Source: Frankia torreyi
GTDB taxonomy: Bacteria > Actinomycetota > Actinomycetes > Frankiales > Frankiaceae
Assembly: GCF_000948395.1 (NCBI RefSeq)
Contig: NZ_JYFN01000010.1
Span: 56,636-119,898 of the forward strand
Reading direction: 5' to 3'
DNA length: 63,263 bases
Positions 8,428 to 17,773 of this stretch are shown in pieces (within the stretch, counting starts at the first letter, position 1; every line of letters starts with the position of its first letter). The position numbers were made by a program, and so were the translations under genes. A model generated the notes under the pieces. The model made no database searches and was not told the origin of the DNA. It saw only the letters and a list, made by a program, of their open reading frames with translations.

Positions 8428-10858
8428 CTATGCGTCGTTCTCGACGCTCGCCGGACCGCTCCTGGAGCCCCCCGCCAGCGGGGAGTACCACGTCGCCTAC
8501 CGCAAGATCATGGTGGGGCGCGCGCTCTACCAGGTGTTGCCGCAGCTCATCGCTACTGTGGGCCTGTCGTCGCTGTTCTTCGTCTGGCTGATCCAGCCGG
8601 AGCACTATCCGCACGCGAAGTACCTGCCGACCGCCGTGCAGGTCGGCAATGCCGTGATGTTCTGGCTGATCGTGGTCACGGAGGGTATTCGACTGCTGAA
8701 CTCGATCACCCTGTGCTGGTCGGCGTACATCATGCGCAATCCGGTGCCCGTGCGACCGCCGCGGGGTCTGCGCGTCGCCTTCACGACGACGATCGTGCCG
8801 GCGAAGGAGCCCCTCGACGTCGTCCGGGACACCCTCATCGCGGCCCGCAACATCCGCCATGACTCGACGATCGACGTCTGGCTGCTCGATGAAGGCGACG
8901 ACCCGGCCGTGCGCGCGATGTGCGCCGAGATCGGGGTCAACCACTTTTCCCGCAAGGGTGTGGAGCGCTGGAACACCGCTCGCGGCCGGTTCCGGGCGAA
9001 GACCAAGCACGGTAACCACAACTCCTGGCTCGACGCGCACGGCGACACCTACGACGTGGTGCTCTCCGTCGACCCGGACCATATTCCGTTGCCGAACTTC
9101 GCGGAACGCATGCTCGGCTATTTCCGGGATCCGAACGTCGCGTTCGTCGTCGGCCCGCAGGTCTACGGAAACTTCCGTCATTACCTGACCCGCGGGGCCG
9201 AGGCGCAGAACTACATGTTCCATTCCGTCGTCCAGCGGGCGGCAAACCGGTTCGCCGCCGGGATGTTCGTGGGCACGAACCATGCCTACCGGGTCGAGAC
9301 CTGGCGGCAGATCGGCGGCTTTCAGGACTCGATCACCGAGGATCTCGCGACGTCCTTCGCCGTCCACGGCGCCCGCAACCCGCAGACGAACCACCGCTGG
9401 ACCTCGGTCTACACCCCGGACGTCATCGCCGTGGGCGAGGGCCCGGCCACCTGGACGGACTTCTTCAGCCAGCAGCTGCGCTGGGCGCGCGGTGCCAACG
9501 AGGTCCTCGTCACCGAGGCCGCCGGTCGGATGCGCAAGCTTGCCTGGGGCCCGCGGCTGCACTACGCCACGCTCATGCTGCACTACCCGACGGTCGCTCT
9601 GACCTGGATCCTCGGCATGATCCTCACCACGACGTACATGGCGCTCGGCTCCACCGGGGTGGTCCTGCACGTCTCGGCGTGGCTGGCGCTCTACATCGAC
9701 GTGTTCGCCGCCCGACTGCTGCTCTACTTCTGGCTGCGCCGGTTCAACACCAGCCCGCACGAGGAGGCGGGCAGCGCCGGGATGTCCGGCATCTTCGTGT
9801 CGGTGCTGTGCACGCCGTTCTACTCGACCGCGCTGGTCGGGGCCGTCTTCCGGCGCAAGCTCGGCTTCGTCGTGACGCCGAAGGGCGACCAGGCGAGCCC
9901 GGACCGGCTGCTGACCTTCCGCAAGCACCTGTTCTGGGCGGCCTGGTCGGCCGGGTCGATCGCGGCCGCCGCCTCGCTCGGCCACCTGTACCCGGCGAAC
10001 ATGGTCTGGGTCTCGCTGTCGCTGGTGATCTGCCTGCTGCCGATCGGGTTGTGGAGCCTCGAACCGATCCTCGCACCGCGCCGTGCGGCGGCGCCGAACC
10101 CGCTGCCCGCCGCGCACGTGCCGGCGCCGCGCCGCGCGCCGCAGACCGTCGGGTCGGCCCGGTCCGCGCCCGTCCGCGCGGCCGCGGCCGGGTACCCGTC
10201 GGCCCTCGATCCGATCACCGAGGAGGTGCCGGCCGCCGTCGTCGCGGCGTTCGCCGACCCGGCGACGGAGCACGTGCCGATCCCCGCGGGGCTGGCCGGC
10301 GCCGGCGCGGCGGGCATCGGCAACGAGACCCTGACGATCGTCGGGTCGAAGGCCGCGGCCGCCGCGCCGGCGAGGGCGGCCGGCCGGGCGGGCGATTCCA
10401 CGGGCGTGGACGGTCCCACCATCCTGCTGTCCGCCCCCGCGGCGGCCGCCGCCGCGGCCCGGGTGGCGGCCGGTGCCGGTGCCGGTGCCGGTGGCGTCGG
10501 CCTGGGCGGCAGCGGCGGCGCCAGCGCTCGCGCCGGCGGCGTCGATCAGGACACCGTCATCACCCGCACGCTGCCCGCTGCTCCCGAGGAGCGGGCGCCG
10601 CGGGGCCAAGACCGGCCCGTGGACGGGCGCGAGCGGCGCCGAGAGCGCCGGGCGGCCGAACTGCCCGCCGACCTGCCCGCCTACGCCGACGACGAGCCCG
10701 TCTACGCCGAGCAGGAGACCATGCTGACCCCGCGCAAGGAGCTGGCCGGGGTGTCCGCCGCGGGCGAGCTGCCCGCCTACGTCGAGGACGTCACGATGAG
10801 GCTCACCCCGCGCCGCCGCCGCGTCACCCTGGACGGCACGCTTGAGGAGCTGGGCTGA
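8417..10858 (+). CDS. cslA: Cellulose synthase-like family 2 glycosyltransferase
   Basis: 813 residues. Two N-terminal helices (about 35-58 and 72-92) precede a GT2 domain with all processive-synthase motifs in order: LLDEGDD (about 156-162), the DxD-type DPD (about 220), ITED (about 306-309, catalytic Asp) and QQLRW (about 352-356). Further helices follow (about 395-545). The last 260 residues are disordered, Ala/Gly/Pro-rich and acidic. The enzyme should polymerise a beta-glucan from a UDP-sugar and thread it through the membrane. In Streptomyces the homologous CslA works with GlxA at hyphal tips. The ATG at 8417 overlaps the previous gene, and the stop overlaps glxA as TGATG. No PilZ c-di-GMP domain is evident. 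Confidence 0.93.
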   Translation: MAYDYASFSTLAGPLLEPPASGEYHVAYRKIMVGRALYQVLPQLIATVGLSSLFFVWLIQPEHYPHAKYLPTAVQVGNAVMFWLIVVTEGIRLLNSITLCWSAYIMRNPVPVRPPRGLRVAFTTTIVPAKEPLDVVRDTLIAARNIRHDSTIDVWLLDEGDDPAVRAMCAEIGVNHFSRKGVERWNTARGRFRAKTKHGNHNSWLDAHGDTYDVVLSVDPDHIPLPNFAERMLGYFRDPNVAFVVGPQVYGNFRHYLTRGAEAQNYMFHSVVQRAANRFAAGMFVGTNHAYRVETWRQIGGFQDSITEDLATSFAVHGARNPQTNHRWTSVYTPDVIAVGEGPATWTDFFSQQLRWARGANEVLVTEAAGRMRKLAWGPRLHYATLMLHYPTVALTWILGMILTTTYMALGSTGVVLHVSAWLALYIDVFAARLLLYFWLRRFNTSPHEEAGSAGMSGIFVSVLCTPFYSTALVGAVFRRKLGFVVTPKGDQASPDRLLTFRKHLFWAAWSAGSIAAAASLGHLYPANMVWVSLSLVICLLPIGLWSLEPILAPRRAAAPNPLPAAHVPAPRRAPQTVGSARSAPVRAAAAGYPSALDPITEEVPAAVVAAFADPATEHVPIPAGLAGAGAAGIGNETLTIVGSKAAAAAPARAAGRAGDSTGVDGPTILLSAPAAAAAAARVAAGAGAGAGGVGLGGSGGASARAGGVDQDTVITRTLPAAPEERAPRGQDRPVDGRERRRERRAAELPADLPAYADDEPVYAEQETMLTPRKELAGVSAAGELPAYVEDVTMRLTPRRRRVTLDGTLEELG

Positions 10859-12567
10859 TGGCCGACCGTCCAAGGCGGTCCGGATCGTCGCCGGATCCCG
10901 ACCCGCCGACCGTCTCCGACCTGCACGCGCTCGGCGCACCGGCGCCGGCCGACGATCCGCGGATGGCCCCCGTCGTCGCCCGGCCGACGACCTCCCGGCG
11001 GCGTCGGCGGCTCCTGCAGGCGACGATCATCGTGCTCGTCGTCCTCGCCGGCAACTTCCCGTACATGGACTCCTGGGCGTCCGACCGATACGACGAGTGG
11101 CGCTCCCATCAGCCCGCGTACATGCGGGACAACGGGCGCTGGGACATCGTCGCGGACAGCGGCTCGCGGTCCATCCATGCCGCACTGCTGCGCACCGGCA
11201 AGGTTCTGTTGATGGCCGGCTCCGGCAACGACAAGAACAACTTCGACGCCAAGCGGTTCGAGACCATCCTGTGGGATCCGACGGCGAACAGCTTCCAGAA
11301 GATCTACACGCCGTGGGACGTCTTCTGCGCCGGTCACGCGTTCCTGCCCAACGGCGACCTGCTCATCGCCGGCGGGACGAAGGCCTACGAGGTGCTGGCC
11401 CAGGACGCCCCCGACGGCAAGAAAAAGGAATACGAGGGGCTGAAGGACTCCTACGTGTTCGATCCGATCAGCCAGCGGTACGTCAAGACCGGATTCCTGC
11501 AGCATGCCCGCTGGTACCCGACGCTGGTCACGCTCGCCAACGGTGCCGTCGTCGCCGTCTCCGGACTCAACGAGAACGGCGACATCGACCCGGGCAACAC
11601 CGAGTCCTTCGACATCGCGAGCTCGGCCTGGATCGAGCATCCGGAGCTGGTCAAGGAATTCCCGACCTACCCGTCGCTGCTGCTCACCGCGGACGGGCGG
11701 CTGTTCTTCTCCGGCGCCAACGCCGGCTACGGGCCGGCGTCGCTGGAGGCGCGCCAGTCGGGGCTGTGGAACCTGACGAACAACCAGTTCCAGGCCGTTC
11801 CCGGGCTGCCGCTGCCTGAGGTCAACGAGACGGCCGGCACCGTGCTGCTCGCCCCGGCGCAGGACCAGAAGGTGATGTTCATCGGCGGTGGGGGCGTCGG
11901 CGACACCCAGGTGGCGACCGATCGCACCGCCATCGTCGACCTGTCCGCGCCGCAACCTGCCTGGCAGCGCGGTCCGGACCTCAGCTCGCCGAAGCGGTAC
12001 CCGGGCGCCGTGCTGCTTCCCGACGACACCGTGCTGGTCTCCGGCGGGTCGCGGCGCTACCGGGCGAAGGACACCCTCACCGCCGAGATCTACGACCCGG
12101 CGACGAAGGCGTTCCGCCCGGTGGCCGACCCGCACGTCGGCCGCGACTACCACTCCGAGTACCTGCTGCTGCCCGACGGCCGGGTCGCGGTCTTCGGCTC
12201 CAACCCGCTCAGCGACGACAACACGTTCGACACCCGCGTCGAGGTCTACTCGCCGCCCTACCTGTACGCCGGGGAGCGTCCGGTGATCAGTGGTGCCCCG
12301 GGCACGATCACCCGGGGCACCACGATCACGCTGCGTGCCTCGCAGAAGATCGGCAAGGTCCGGCTGATGCGGCCCGGCGCCTACACCCACGTGACCGACA
12401 CCGAGCAACGGTCGGTGGCGTTGCCGATCACGGCACAGGCGGACGGTACGGTCACCGTGAGCGTGCCGGACAATCCGAACGTTCTGCCGGGTGACTGGTA
12501 CATGCTCTTCGTCGACAACGGTGCGAACGTGCCGTCGGTCGCGACCTGGGTGCACGTGACCCCCTGA
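10858..12567 (+). CDS. glxA: GlxA-type mononuclear copper-radical oxidase (galactose/glyoxal oxidase family)
   Basis: 569 residues. A single N-terminal membrane anchor (about 45-65, after an Arg cluster) is followed by a Kelch-type propeller and a C-terminal early-set Ig domain (DUF1929). The copper-radical ligands are recognisable: Cys157 in FCAGH (partner for the thioether-linked Tyr, probably Tyr220 in RWYPT), Tyr431-His432 in RDYHSEY, and His511 in YTHV. The family oxidises primary alcohols or aldehydes with O2, releasing H2O2; in Streptomyces GlxA matures the CslA glycan. The start ATG overlaps the cslA stop, indicating a tight operon. Copper would be needed, and an SCO-type chaperone is encoded 3 kb downstream. 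Confidence 0.93.
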   Translation: MADRPRRSGSSPDPDPPTVSDLHALGAPAPADDPRMAPVVARPTTSRRRRRLLQATIIVLVVLAGNFPYMDSWASDRYDEWRSHQPAYMRDNGRWDIVADSGSRSIHAALLRTGKVLLMAGSGNDKNNFDAKRFETILWDPTANSFQKIYTPWDVFCAGHAFLPNGDLLIAGGTKAYEVLAQDAPDGKKKEYEGLKDSYVFDPISQRYVKTGFLQHARWYPTLVTLANGAVVAVSGLNENGDIDPGNTESFDIASSAWIEHPELVKEFPTYPSLLLTADGRLFFSGANAGYGPASLEARQSGLWNLTNNQFQAVPGLPLPEVNETAGTVLLAPAQDQKVMFIGGGGVGDTQVATDRTAIVDLSAPQPAWQRGPDLSSPKRYPGAVLLPDDTVLVSGGSRRYRAKDTLTAEIYDPATKAFRPVADPHVGRDYHSEYLLLPDGRVAVFGSNPLSDDNTFDTRVEVYSPPYLYAGERPVISGAPGTITRGTTITLRASQKIGKVRLMRPGAYTHVTDTEQRSVALPITAQADGTVTVSVPDNPNVLPGDWYMLFVDNGANVPSVATWVHVTP

Positions 12568-12750
12568 CGGCCGCCGCCGCGGCCGGTGGCGCCGGTCAGC
12601 CGGTCGGTCGGCAGGTCGGCCGGTCGGTCGGCCAGTCGGTCAGCCGGTCGCGGCGCGGTTGCGGCGGGGTCGCGGCCGGCGGGGGAGTGGGCCCCGCGGC
12701 GACCGCCCCACGCCGAGGTCGGCGAGGCCACCGTCGAGAGGAGTGCCTTC

Positions 12751-13998
12751 GTGCCGACGTCCAGGTCCCGGGCCGCCGTTCCCATGCCGCCGGGCGGCGA
12801 CCGTGTGTGGCCGGGCTGGCCGCGACGGGCCCCTGCCCCGCGCGGCCAGGGAGTGCGGGGGTGGCGCCCGTGCGCCTGCGGCCGTCCCCGCGGGGTCGCG
12901 GCCGTCTTCGCACTGGTCGCGGCGCTGGTCGTCACGCTGGTCGGGTGCGGCCCGGGCGGCGGCGGGAAGTCGGCCGGCGGGGCCGGCGGTGCCGTGGGCG
13001 TGGGCGCTGTCACGACCGCGGTGCCCGCCCCGGATCCGACCCGCTGCCCCGCGGGCGGCGGCGCCGGGACGGGTCCCTCCCTCGCCGCTTCCTCCCTCCC
13101 CGCCGACGGGGCCGTCGCCCGGGGCCGCGCGCCCCGCGGCCCGTTTCTCGTCGACCTGGCCAGCCAGGCGGCGCAGCAGGCGCAGGCCCATCCGGCCGAC
13201 GCCGCGGCCATCGCCCCGCTGGTCCAGACCTCGTCCGCCTTCTCGGTCGGCGACTGGATCACCGACGTCGTCGGCGAGGTCCACCGCCGGGCCGCCGCGG
13301 CTGCGACGGCCGGAGCCACCGCGGTGTTCATGGTTTACGCCATCCCGCACCGGGACGTGGGAGCCGGTTTCTCCGCCGGCGGGCTGCCCGACGCCGTCGC
13401 CTACCGCCAGTTCACCCGCCAGGTCGCCGCGGGCATCGGCGGCGCGGCGGCGGTCATCGTGCTCGAACCCGATGCGCTCGGGCAGATCGACCAGCTCGAC
13501 GCCGCGCAGGCGGCCGAACGCTACGCGCTGCTGCGCGACGCGGTCGACGTGTATGGCACGCTGCCGGCGACCAGCGTCTACCTGGACGGCGCGAACTGCG
13601 GCTGGATCGCCCCGGCGGTCATGGCCGGGCGGTTGGCGCAGGCCGGGATCGCGCACGCCCGCGGCTTCGCCGTCAACGTGGCGAACTATTACCGCACCGA
13701 GGACGAGGCCGCTCGCGCCGAGGTCCTCTCCCGCTTCGTCGGAGGGGCGCACTACGTCGTCGACACCTCCCGCAACGGCCGCGGCCCGGCGGTCGGGCTG
13801 ACGAACGCGTGGTGCAATCCGCCCGGACGCGGCCTCGGCGAGAAACCCACGACCAGCACGGGATATCCGCATGCGGACGCGTTCCTCTGGGTGAAGACGC
13901 CCGGCGCGAGCGACGGGGAATGCGGCCGTGGCGATCCGGCAGCGGGCACGTGGTGGCCGGAACAGGCCGCGGAGCTCGTGCGCAACGCCGCGGGCTGA
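12751..13998 (+). CDS. Lipoprotein glycoside hydrolase family 6 (cellulase-type), divergent
   Basis: 415 residues from the GTG at 12751, which has AGAGGAG 7 bp upstream; the frame stays open back to 12586 but only as low-complexity repeat. A lipobox LVGC follows a hydrophobic stretch (about 50-67). The GH6 barrel shows VIVLEPDALG (signature with the catalytic acid Asp) and late motifs VVDTSRNGRGP, WCNPPGRGLG and DAFLWVKTPGASDG. The first GH6 signature reads VYAIPHRDV: the usual Cys after Arg-Asp is Val, so one conserved disulfide is probably missing. Streptomyces also has a GH6 gene (cslZ) next to cslA-glxA, so trimming or releasing the glucan is the likely task. Confidence 0.9.
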   Translation: MPTSRSRAAVPMPPGGDRVWPGWPRRAPAPRGQGVRGWRPCACGRPRGVAAVFALVAALVVTLVGCGPGGGGKSAGGAGGAVGVGAVTTAVPAPDPTRCPAGGGAGTGPSLAASSLPADGAVARGRAPRGPFLVDLASQAAQQAQAHPADAAAIAPLVQTSSAFSVGDWITDVVGEVHRRAAAAATAGATAVFMVYAIPHRDVGAGFSAGGLPDAVAYRQFTRQVAAGIGGAAAVIVLEPDALGQIDQLDAAQAAERYALLRDAVDVYGTLPATSVYLDGANCGWIAPAVMAGRLAQAGIAHARGFAVNVANYYRTEDEAARAEVLSRFVGGAHYVVDTSRNGRGPAVGLTNAWCNPPGRGLGEKPTTSTGYPHADAFLWVKTPGASDGECGRGDPAAGTWWPEQAAELVRNAAG

Positions 13999-14016
13999 AC
14001 GCCGGCCGGTTATGCG

Positions 14017-14035
14017 CTCCCCCCGGACGGGGGAG
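14017..14035 (+). terminator. GC hairpin between the two GH6 genes
   Basis: CTCCCCC (14017-14023) and GGGGGAG (14029-14035) form a 7-bp stem with a 5-nt loop, 19 bp after the first GH6 stop. It may attenuate read-through into the second GH6 gene. Confidence 0.4.
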
Positions 14036-14165
14036 GGAAGTCTCCCGGTACGGAAGATTGCCCGATACCCGCCGGAGTGTCGCCATTGTGGCCGTCGATA
14101 TGCTCTTTTCCGACATCGGGGCACTGCGCGTCAACACCGCGCGGTCGCGTGCATTCGGAGGTCGC

Positions 14166-15503
14166 GTGTCGGACGCCTCGGGTCACCGCCGTCATCGTCG
14201 TCCCACCCCGTCGGCGGGGCGGGACGCGGCGGCCGCGGGCGCCCCACGGGGCCATCGTGGCCGGTTCTTCGCGCTGCTCTGGCCGTTGGCGGCGCTCATG
14301 GTGTGCGCCGGCTTCGGGCTCGAACAGCTCGTCATCGAGCCGGCCTACGGGTCCTCGGGCGGATCGAGCACGGTCGCCGCGCAGCCGGGCGTCGTCACCC
14401 TCACCCCTGCCCCGGCGCCGCCGGATCCGACGCCGGCCTCGCCGGGCACGGTCCAGGTGGCGAAGGCCGGCGTGGCACTCGCGCCGGCGGCCCATGCTAC
14501 CCGGCCGGTGGCGTCGGCCAGCACGGCGGTCGCGGTGGGCGGGCTCACCGCCGCGGGCACCGGGGGTTCCGGCGCGCCGGCCGACGCCGCAGCGTTGCCG
14601 GCGGTCGTCGGTGCGACGGCCGGCGACCCGTTCGCCGCCGCGACCCTCTACGTCGATCCCGCCGGCGACGCGGCCCAGGCGGTGCGCACGCTGCGCCAGA
14701 CCGATCCCGCCGGGGCACAGACGCTGTCCCGGCTGGCCGGCCGCTCCCACGCCGACTGGTTCGGCGACCCGGATCCCGCCACCGTGCGCACCCGCGTCGC
14801 CGACCGGGTTCGGGTGGTGCGGGCGGCCGGCGCGCTGCCCGTGCTCGTCGCCTACGCGATCCCGCAGCGCGACTGCGGCGGCGGCCAGTCGGCGGGCGGG
14901 GTCGCCGGCGAGTCCGCCTACCGGGCGTGGATCGCCGCCTTCGCCGCCGGCATCGGCTCCGGTCCCGCCGCGGTCATCCTGGAGCCGGACGCCCTGGCCC
15001 AGATCGACTGCCTGGCACCGGCCGCCGCCACCGCCCGGTACGCGATGCTCGGCTACGCCGTCGACCAGCTCGCCGCGGTCGGGGCCGAGGTCTACCTCGA
15101 CGCCGGCAACGCATCCTGGCATTCGGCCGCCGACACCGCCGCCCGGCTGCGGCAGGCCGGCGTCGCCCGCGCCCGGGGCTTCGCCCTCAACGTGTCGAAC
15201 TTCGACGAGACCGCCGACGAGACGGCCTACGGCGATGCGGTTGTCGCCGCCCTCGGCGGCACCGCCCACTACGTCGTCGACACCTCTCGCAACGGTCGGG
15301 GGCCGGCCGCCGACAACGCCTGGTGCAACCCGCCCGGCCGAGGCCTGGGCGTGGCCCCCACCGACCGGACGGGCAATCCGCGAGCCGACGCCTACCTGTG
15401 GATCAAGGTGCCCGGGGAGTCGGACGGCGCGTGCAACGGCGGTCCGGCCGCCGGCGGATGGTGGCTCGACTACGCCATGGGCCTGGCGAGCAGGGCCGCG
15501 TGA
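14166..15503 (+). CDS. Membrane-anchored glycoside hydrolase family 6 (cellulase-type)
   Basis: 445 residues from a GTG at 14166, 4 bp after GGAGG. An N-terminal membrane anchor (about 37-60) leads into a Pro/Ala/Val-rich linker (to about 150) and a full GH6 domain. Both family signatures are intact: VAYAIPQRDC (with the Cys that the neighbouring copy lacks) and AVILEPDALA with the acid Asp. Further matches are YVVDTSRNGRGP, WCNPPGRGLG and YLWIKVPGESDG. It is a paralogue of the upstream lipoprotein GH6. Its stop overlaps the next gene (GTGA), tying it to the copper chaperone. Confidence 0.92.
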   Translation: MSDASGHRRHRRPTPSAGRDAAAAGAPRGHRGRFFALLWPLAALMVCAGFGLEQLVIEPAYGSSGGSSTVAAQPGVVTLTPAPAPPDPTPASPGTVQVAKAGVALAPAAHATRPVASASTAVAVGGLTAAGTGGSGAPADAAALPAVVGATAGDPFAAATLYVDPAGDAAQAVRTLRQTDPAGAQTLSRLAGRSHADWFGDPDPATVRTRVADRVRVVRAAGALPVLVAYAIPQRDCGGGQSAGGVAGESAYRAWIAAFAAGIGSGPAAVILEPDALAQIDCLAPAAATARYAMLGYAVDQLAAVGAEVYLDAGNASWHSAADTAARLRQAGVARARGFALNVSNFDETADETAYGDAVVAALGGTAHYVVDTSRNGRGPAADNAWCNPPGRGLGVAPTDRTGNPRADAYLWIKVPGESDGACNGGPAAGGWWLDYAMGLASRAA

Positions 15504-16183
15504 CGACGCGCGGCGGGCCGTCGGGGCGGGGCCGCGCGGCGGTGCTGCTCGGCTGCCTCGTCGCGCTGCTCGGCCTGCTCGCCGCCTGCGGGCCCGCAGG
15601 CGGCTCGGGGTCGACGGCCGGGGGACCGGTACACCTCGACGACGTCGGCGGGGCCACCGGGGTGCGGGGCGTGCGCCTCGACCCCCCGGTGCGCCTGCCC
15701 GGCGTGACCCTCACCGACACCACCGGCCGGCCGTGGACCCTGCCGGCGGCCGCCGATGGCCGGCTCACCCTGCTGTTCTTCGGCTACAGCTCCTGCCCGG
15801 ACGTCTGCCCCACGACGGTCGCCGACCTCGCCGCCGCGGTGGGTCTGCTCACCCCCGCGCAGCGCGCCCGGGTCCGGGTGGTCGTCGCGACAACCGACCC
15901 GGCCCGAGACACGGGTCCGGTCCTGCGCCACTGGCTCGACCAGTTCGACCGATCGTTCGTCGGCCTGACCGGGCCGGCCACGGCGGTGACCCGACTCGCC
16001 GACACGGCCGGCGTCACCTTCAGCACGCCGACGCCGGCCGCGGATGGCACGATCGTGGTGCCGCACGGCAGCCAGGTCACGGCGATCGGCCCGGACGGCG
16101 TCGCCCGCGTCGGCTACCTCGCCGGCACCGCCGTCGCCGACTACGCCCACGACATCCCGCTGCTGCTCGCGGGAGAGAGCTGA
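15500..16183 (+). CDS. SCO1/SenC-family copper chaperone lipoprotein
   Basis: 227 residues, starting at a GTG that overlaps the GH6 stop by 4 bp. The lipobox LLAAC ends a 20-residue hydrophobic signal. The thioredoxin-like fold carries the copper-binding CxxxC (Cys99-Pro-Asp-Val-Cys103) and a distal His189 in VVPHGS, matching the Cys-Cys-His site of SCO proteins. SCO proteins load copper into secreted or membrane enzymes, classically the cytochrome oxidase CuA site. Streptomyces work links Sco to GlxA maturation. Here it sits in the same gene run as glxA, so delivery of copper to GlxA is the favoured role (inference). Confidence 0.92.
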   Translation: MTTRGGPSGRGRAAVLLGCLVALLGLLAACGPAGGSGSTAGGPVHLDDVGGATGVRGVRLDPPVRLPGVTLTDTTGRPWTLPAAADGRLTLLFFGYSSCPDVCPTTVADLAAAVGLLTPAQRARVRVVVATTDPARDTGPVLRHWLDQFDRSFVGLTGPATAVTRLADTAGVTFSTPTPAADGTIVVPHGSQVTAIGPDGVARVGYLAGTAVADYAHDIPLLLAGES

Positions 16184-16237
16184 GCGCGGGGCCCGACCGC
16201 CCGGCGCCACGCGACGGTGGCGAGGGGAGCGGCCCGG

Positions 16238-17575
16238 ATGCCGGACAGCACGCAGCCGGATACTTCTCGGCGGTCGGGTGCTTCCTGGCGGTCGGGTGCT
16301 TCCCGGCGGCGTGTTCTGCCGAGGTCGGGGACGTCGCCGTGGTCACCGGGGCGCCGGCCGCGACTGGCAGGGGCGCTCGTGGTGCTGGTCCTGGTGCCCG
16401 CGCTGGTCGGCTGCGGGTCGGGCGGCCGGACGCCGACCGGTGGCCCGGCCGACCGGCCACGCTATTTCGGCCCGGTGGCCCCGCCGGCGGGAGAGGGGTT
16501 CTACCGCCCGCCCGTGCCGCTGCCCGCCGGCCGTGCCGGGGATGTTCTGTGGTCGCGTCCCGTGCCGGCGGCGGGGCCGTTCGCCACGGCCGGGGCGCGG
16601 GTGGTCCAGGTGCTGTACCTGTCCAGCGGGGCGCTCGGTAGGCCGATCGCGGTCAGCGGCACCGTGCTCGTCCCCGTCCACCCGGCCGGCGACGCGCCGA
16701 TCCTCGGCTACGCGCCCGGCACCCAGGGGCTCGGCGACGACTGCGCGGCGTCGAAGGGACTCGCCGTGGGCGTCAACCTCGCCGTCGGGGCGATCACTGA
16801 GGCGCTGGGCCGGGGGTGGATCGTCGCCGTGCCCGACTACGAGGGGCTCGGCACCCCGGGCGAGCACACCTACGTCGTCGGGCCGGCCGAGGGGCACGCC
16901 CTGCTCGACATCGTGCGGGCCACCCCGCGGGTCGCGGGGCTCACCGGCGCGGCGCATCGGCGGGTCGGGCTGACCGGCTACTCGCAGGGCGGGGGAGCCG
17001 CGGTGTGGGCGGCGCAGCTCGCCCCCGCCTACGCGCCGGACCTGGACCTACGCGGGGTCGCCGCCGGTGGCGTGCCGGCCGACCTGGGGGCTGTCGGGCG
17101 CGCCCTGGACGGAAAGGGGGCCGCCGGGCTCGGTCTGGCGGCCGCGGTCGGCCTCGACGCGGCCTATCCGGACCTGCGGCTGAACGCGCTGCTGACCCCG
17201 TCCGGCCGCAGCGTGTTCGCCGCCGTTCGCACCGCCTGCTCGCTGGCCCTGGTCACCGGGTTCGCCGGCAGGCGGATCGCCGACCTGACGACCACCGATC
17301 CGATGACGCTGCCGCGCTGGCGGGCGCGGCTGGCCGAGAACACCCTGGGACGGGTGGCGCCCCGCATTCCGCTCTACCTCTACCACGCCACGTCGGACAG
17401 TCTGGTCGCCTTCGGCCAGGCGGCGCGCCTGCGGACGGAGTACTGCACCCGGCGGGTCGCGGTGACCTGGGCTCCCTTCCCCGGCGACCACATCGACGGG
17501 GTGGGGCGCACGCAGGATGCGCTGCGGTTCCTCGCCGACCGCTTCGCCGGCCTCCCGACGCACGGGAACTGCTGA
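16238..17575 (+). CDS. Secreted lipoprotein lipase/esterase (LIP-type alpha/beta hydrolase)
   Basis: 445 residues from the ATG at 16238 (GAGGGGAG upstream). An Arg/Ser-rich N-terminus contains an 18-bp duplication, then a hydrophobic signal ends in the lipobox ALVGC. The alpha/beta-hydrolase domain has the nucleophile elbow GYSQG (Ser249), a putative acid in YHATSDSLVAF and a terminal His in GDHIDGV, with the secretory-lipase pattern VPDYEGLGTPGEHTYVVG. It should hydrolyse acyl esters outside the cell. It follows the SCO gene by 55 bp on the same strand but has its own ribosome site; a link to the glycan locus is not shown. Confidence 0.87.
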   Translation: MPDSTQPDTSRRSGASWRSGASRRRVLPRSGTSPWSPGRRPRLAGALVVLVLVPALVGCGSGGRTPTGGPADRPRYFGPVAPPAGEGFYRPPVPLPAGRAGDVLWSRPVPAAGPFATAGARVVQVLYLSSGALGRPIAVSGTVLVPVHPAGDAPILGYAPGTQGLGDDCAASKGLAVGVNLAVGAITEALGRGWIVAVPDYEGLGTPGEHTYVVGPAEGHALLDIVRATPRVAGLTGAAHRRVGLTGYSQGGGAAVWAAQLAPAYAPDLDLRGVAAGGVPADLGAVGRALDGKGAAGLGLAAAVGLDAAYPDLRLNALLTPSGRSVFAAVRTACSLALVTGFAGRRIADLTTTDPMTLPRWRARLAENTLGRVAPRIPLYLYHATSDSLVAFGQAARLRTEYCTRRVAVTWAPFPGDHIDGVGRTQDALRFLADRFAGLPTHGNC

Positions 17576-17773
17576 CCCGCACACCGCCGCGCCGCGCCAG
17601 TTGCCGGATGCCATTCCCCGACCATTTCTTCGAATAGGGAGGCGGCGAATACGGGAAATGGTTGTCACTGTTCGGGGGATTCGTGATCTGCTCGCCGTCC
17701 ACCGCCGCGACGGTTATCCACAGCTTTCATGTTGCCTCTGGCTGGCGGGTCGATTCTGTTGGATTCTCGGTTC

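Noticed and set aside
8219-10939. 906-codon frame antisense to cslA
   Set aside because: A shadow of high-GC codon bias; it covers a well-supported glycosyltransferase and has no recognisable domain.
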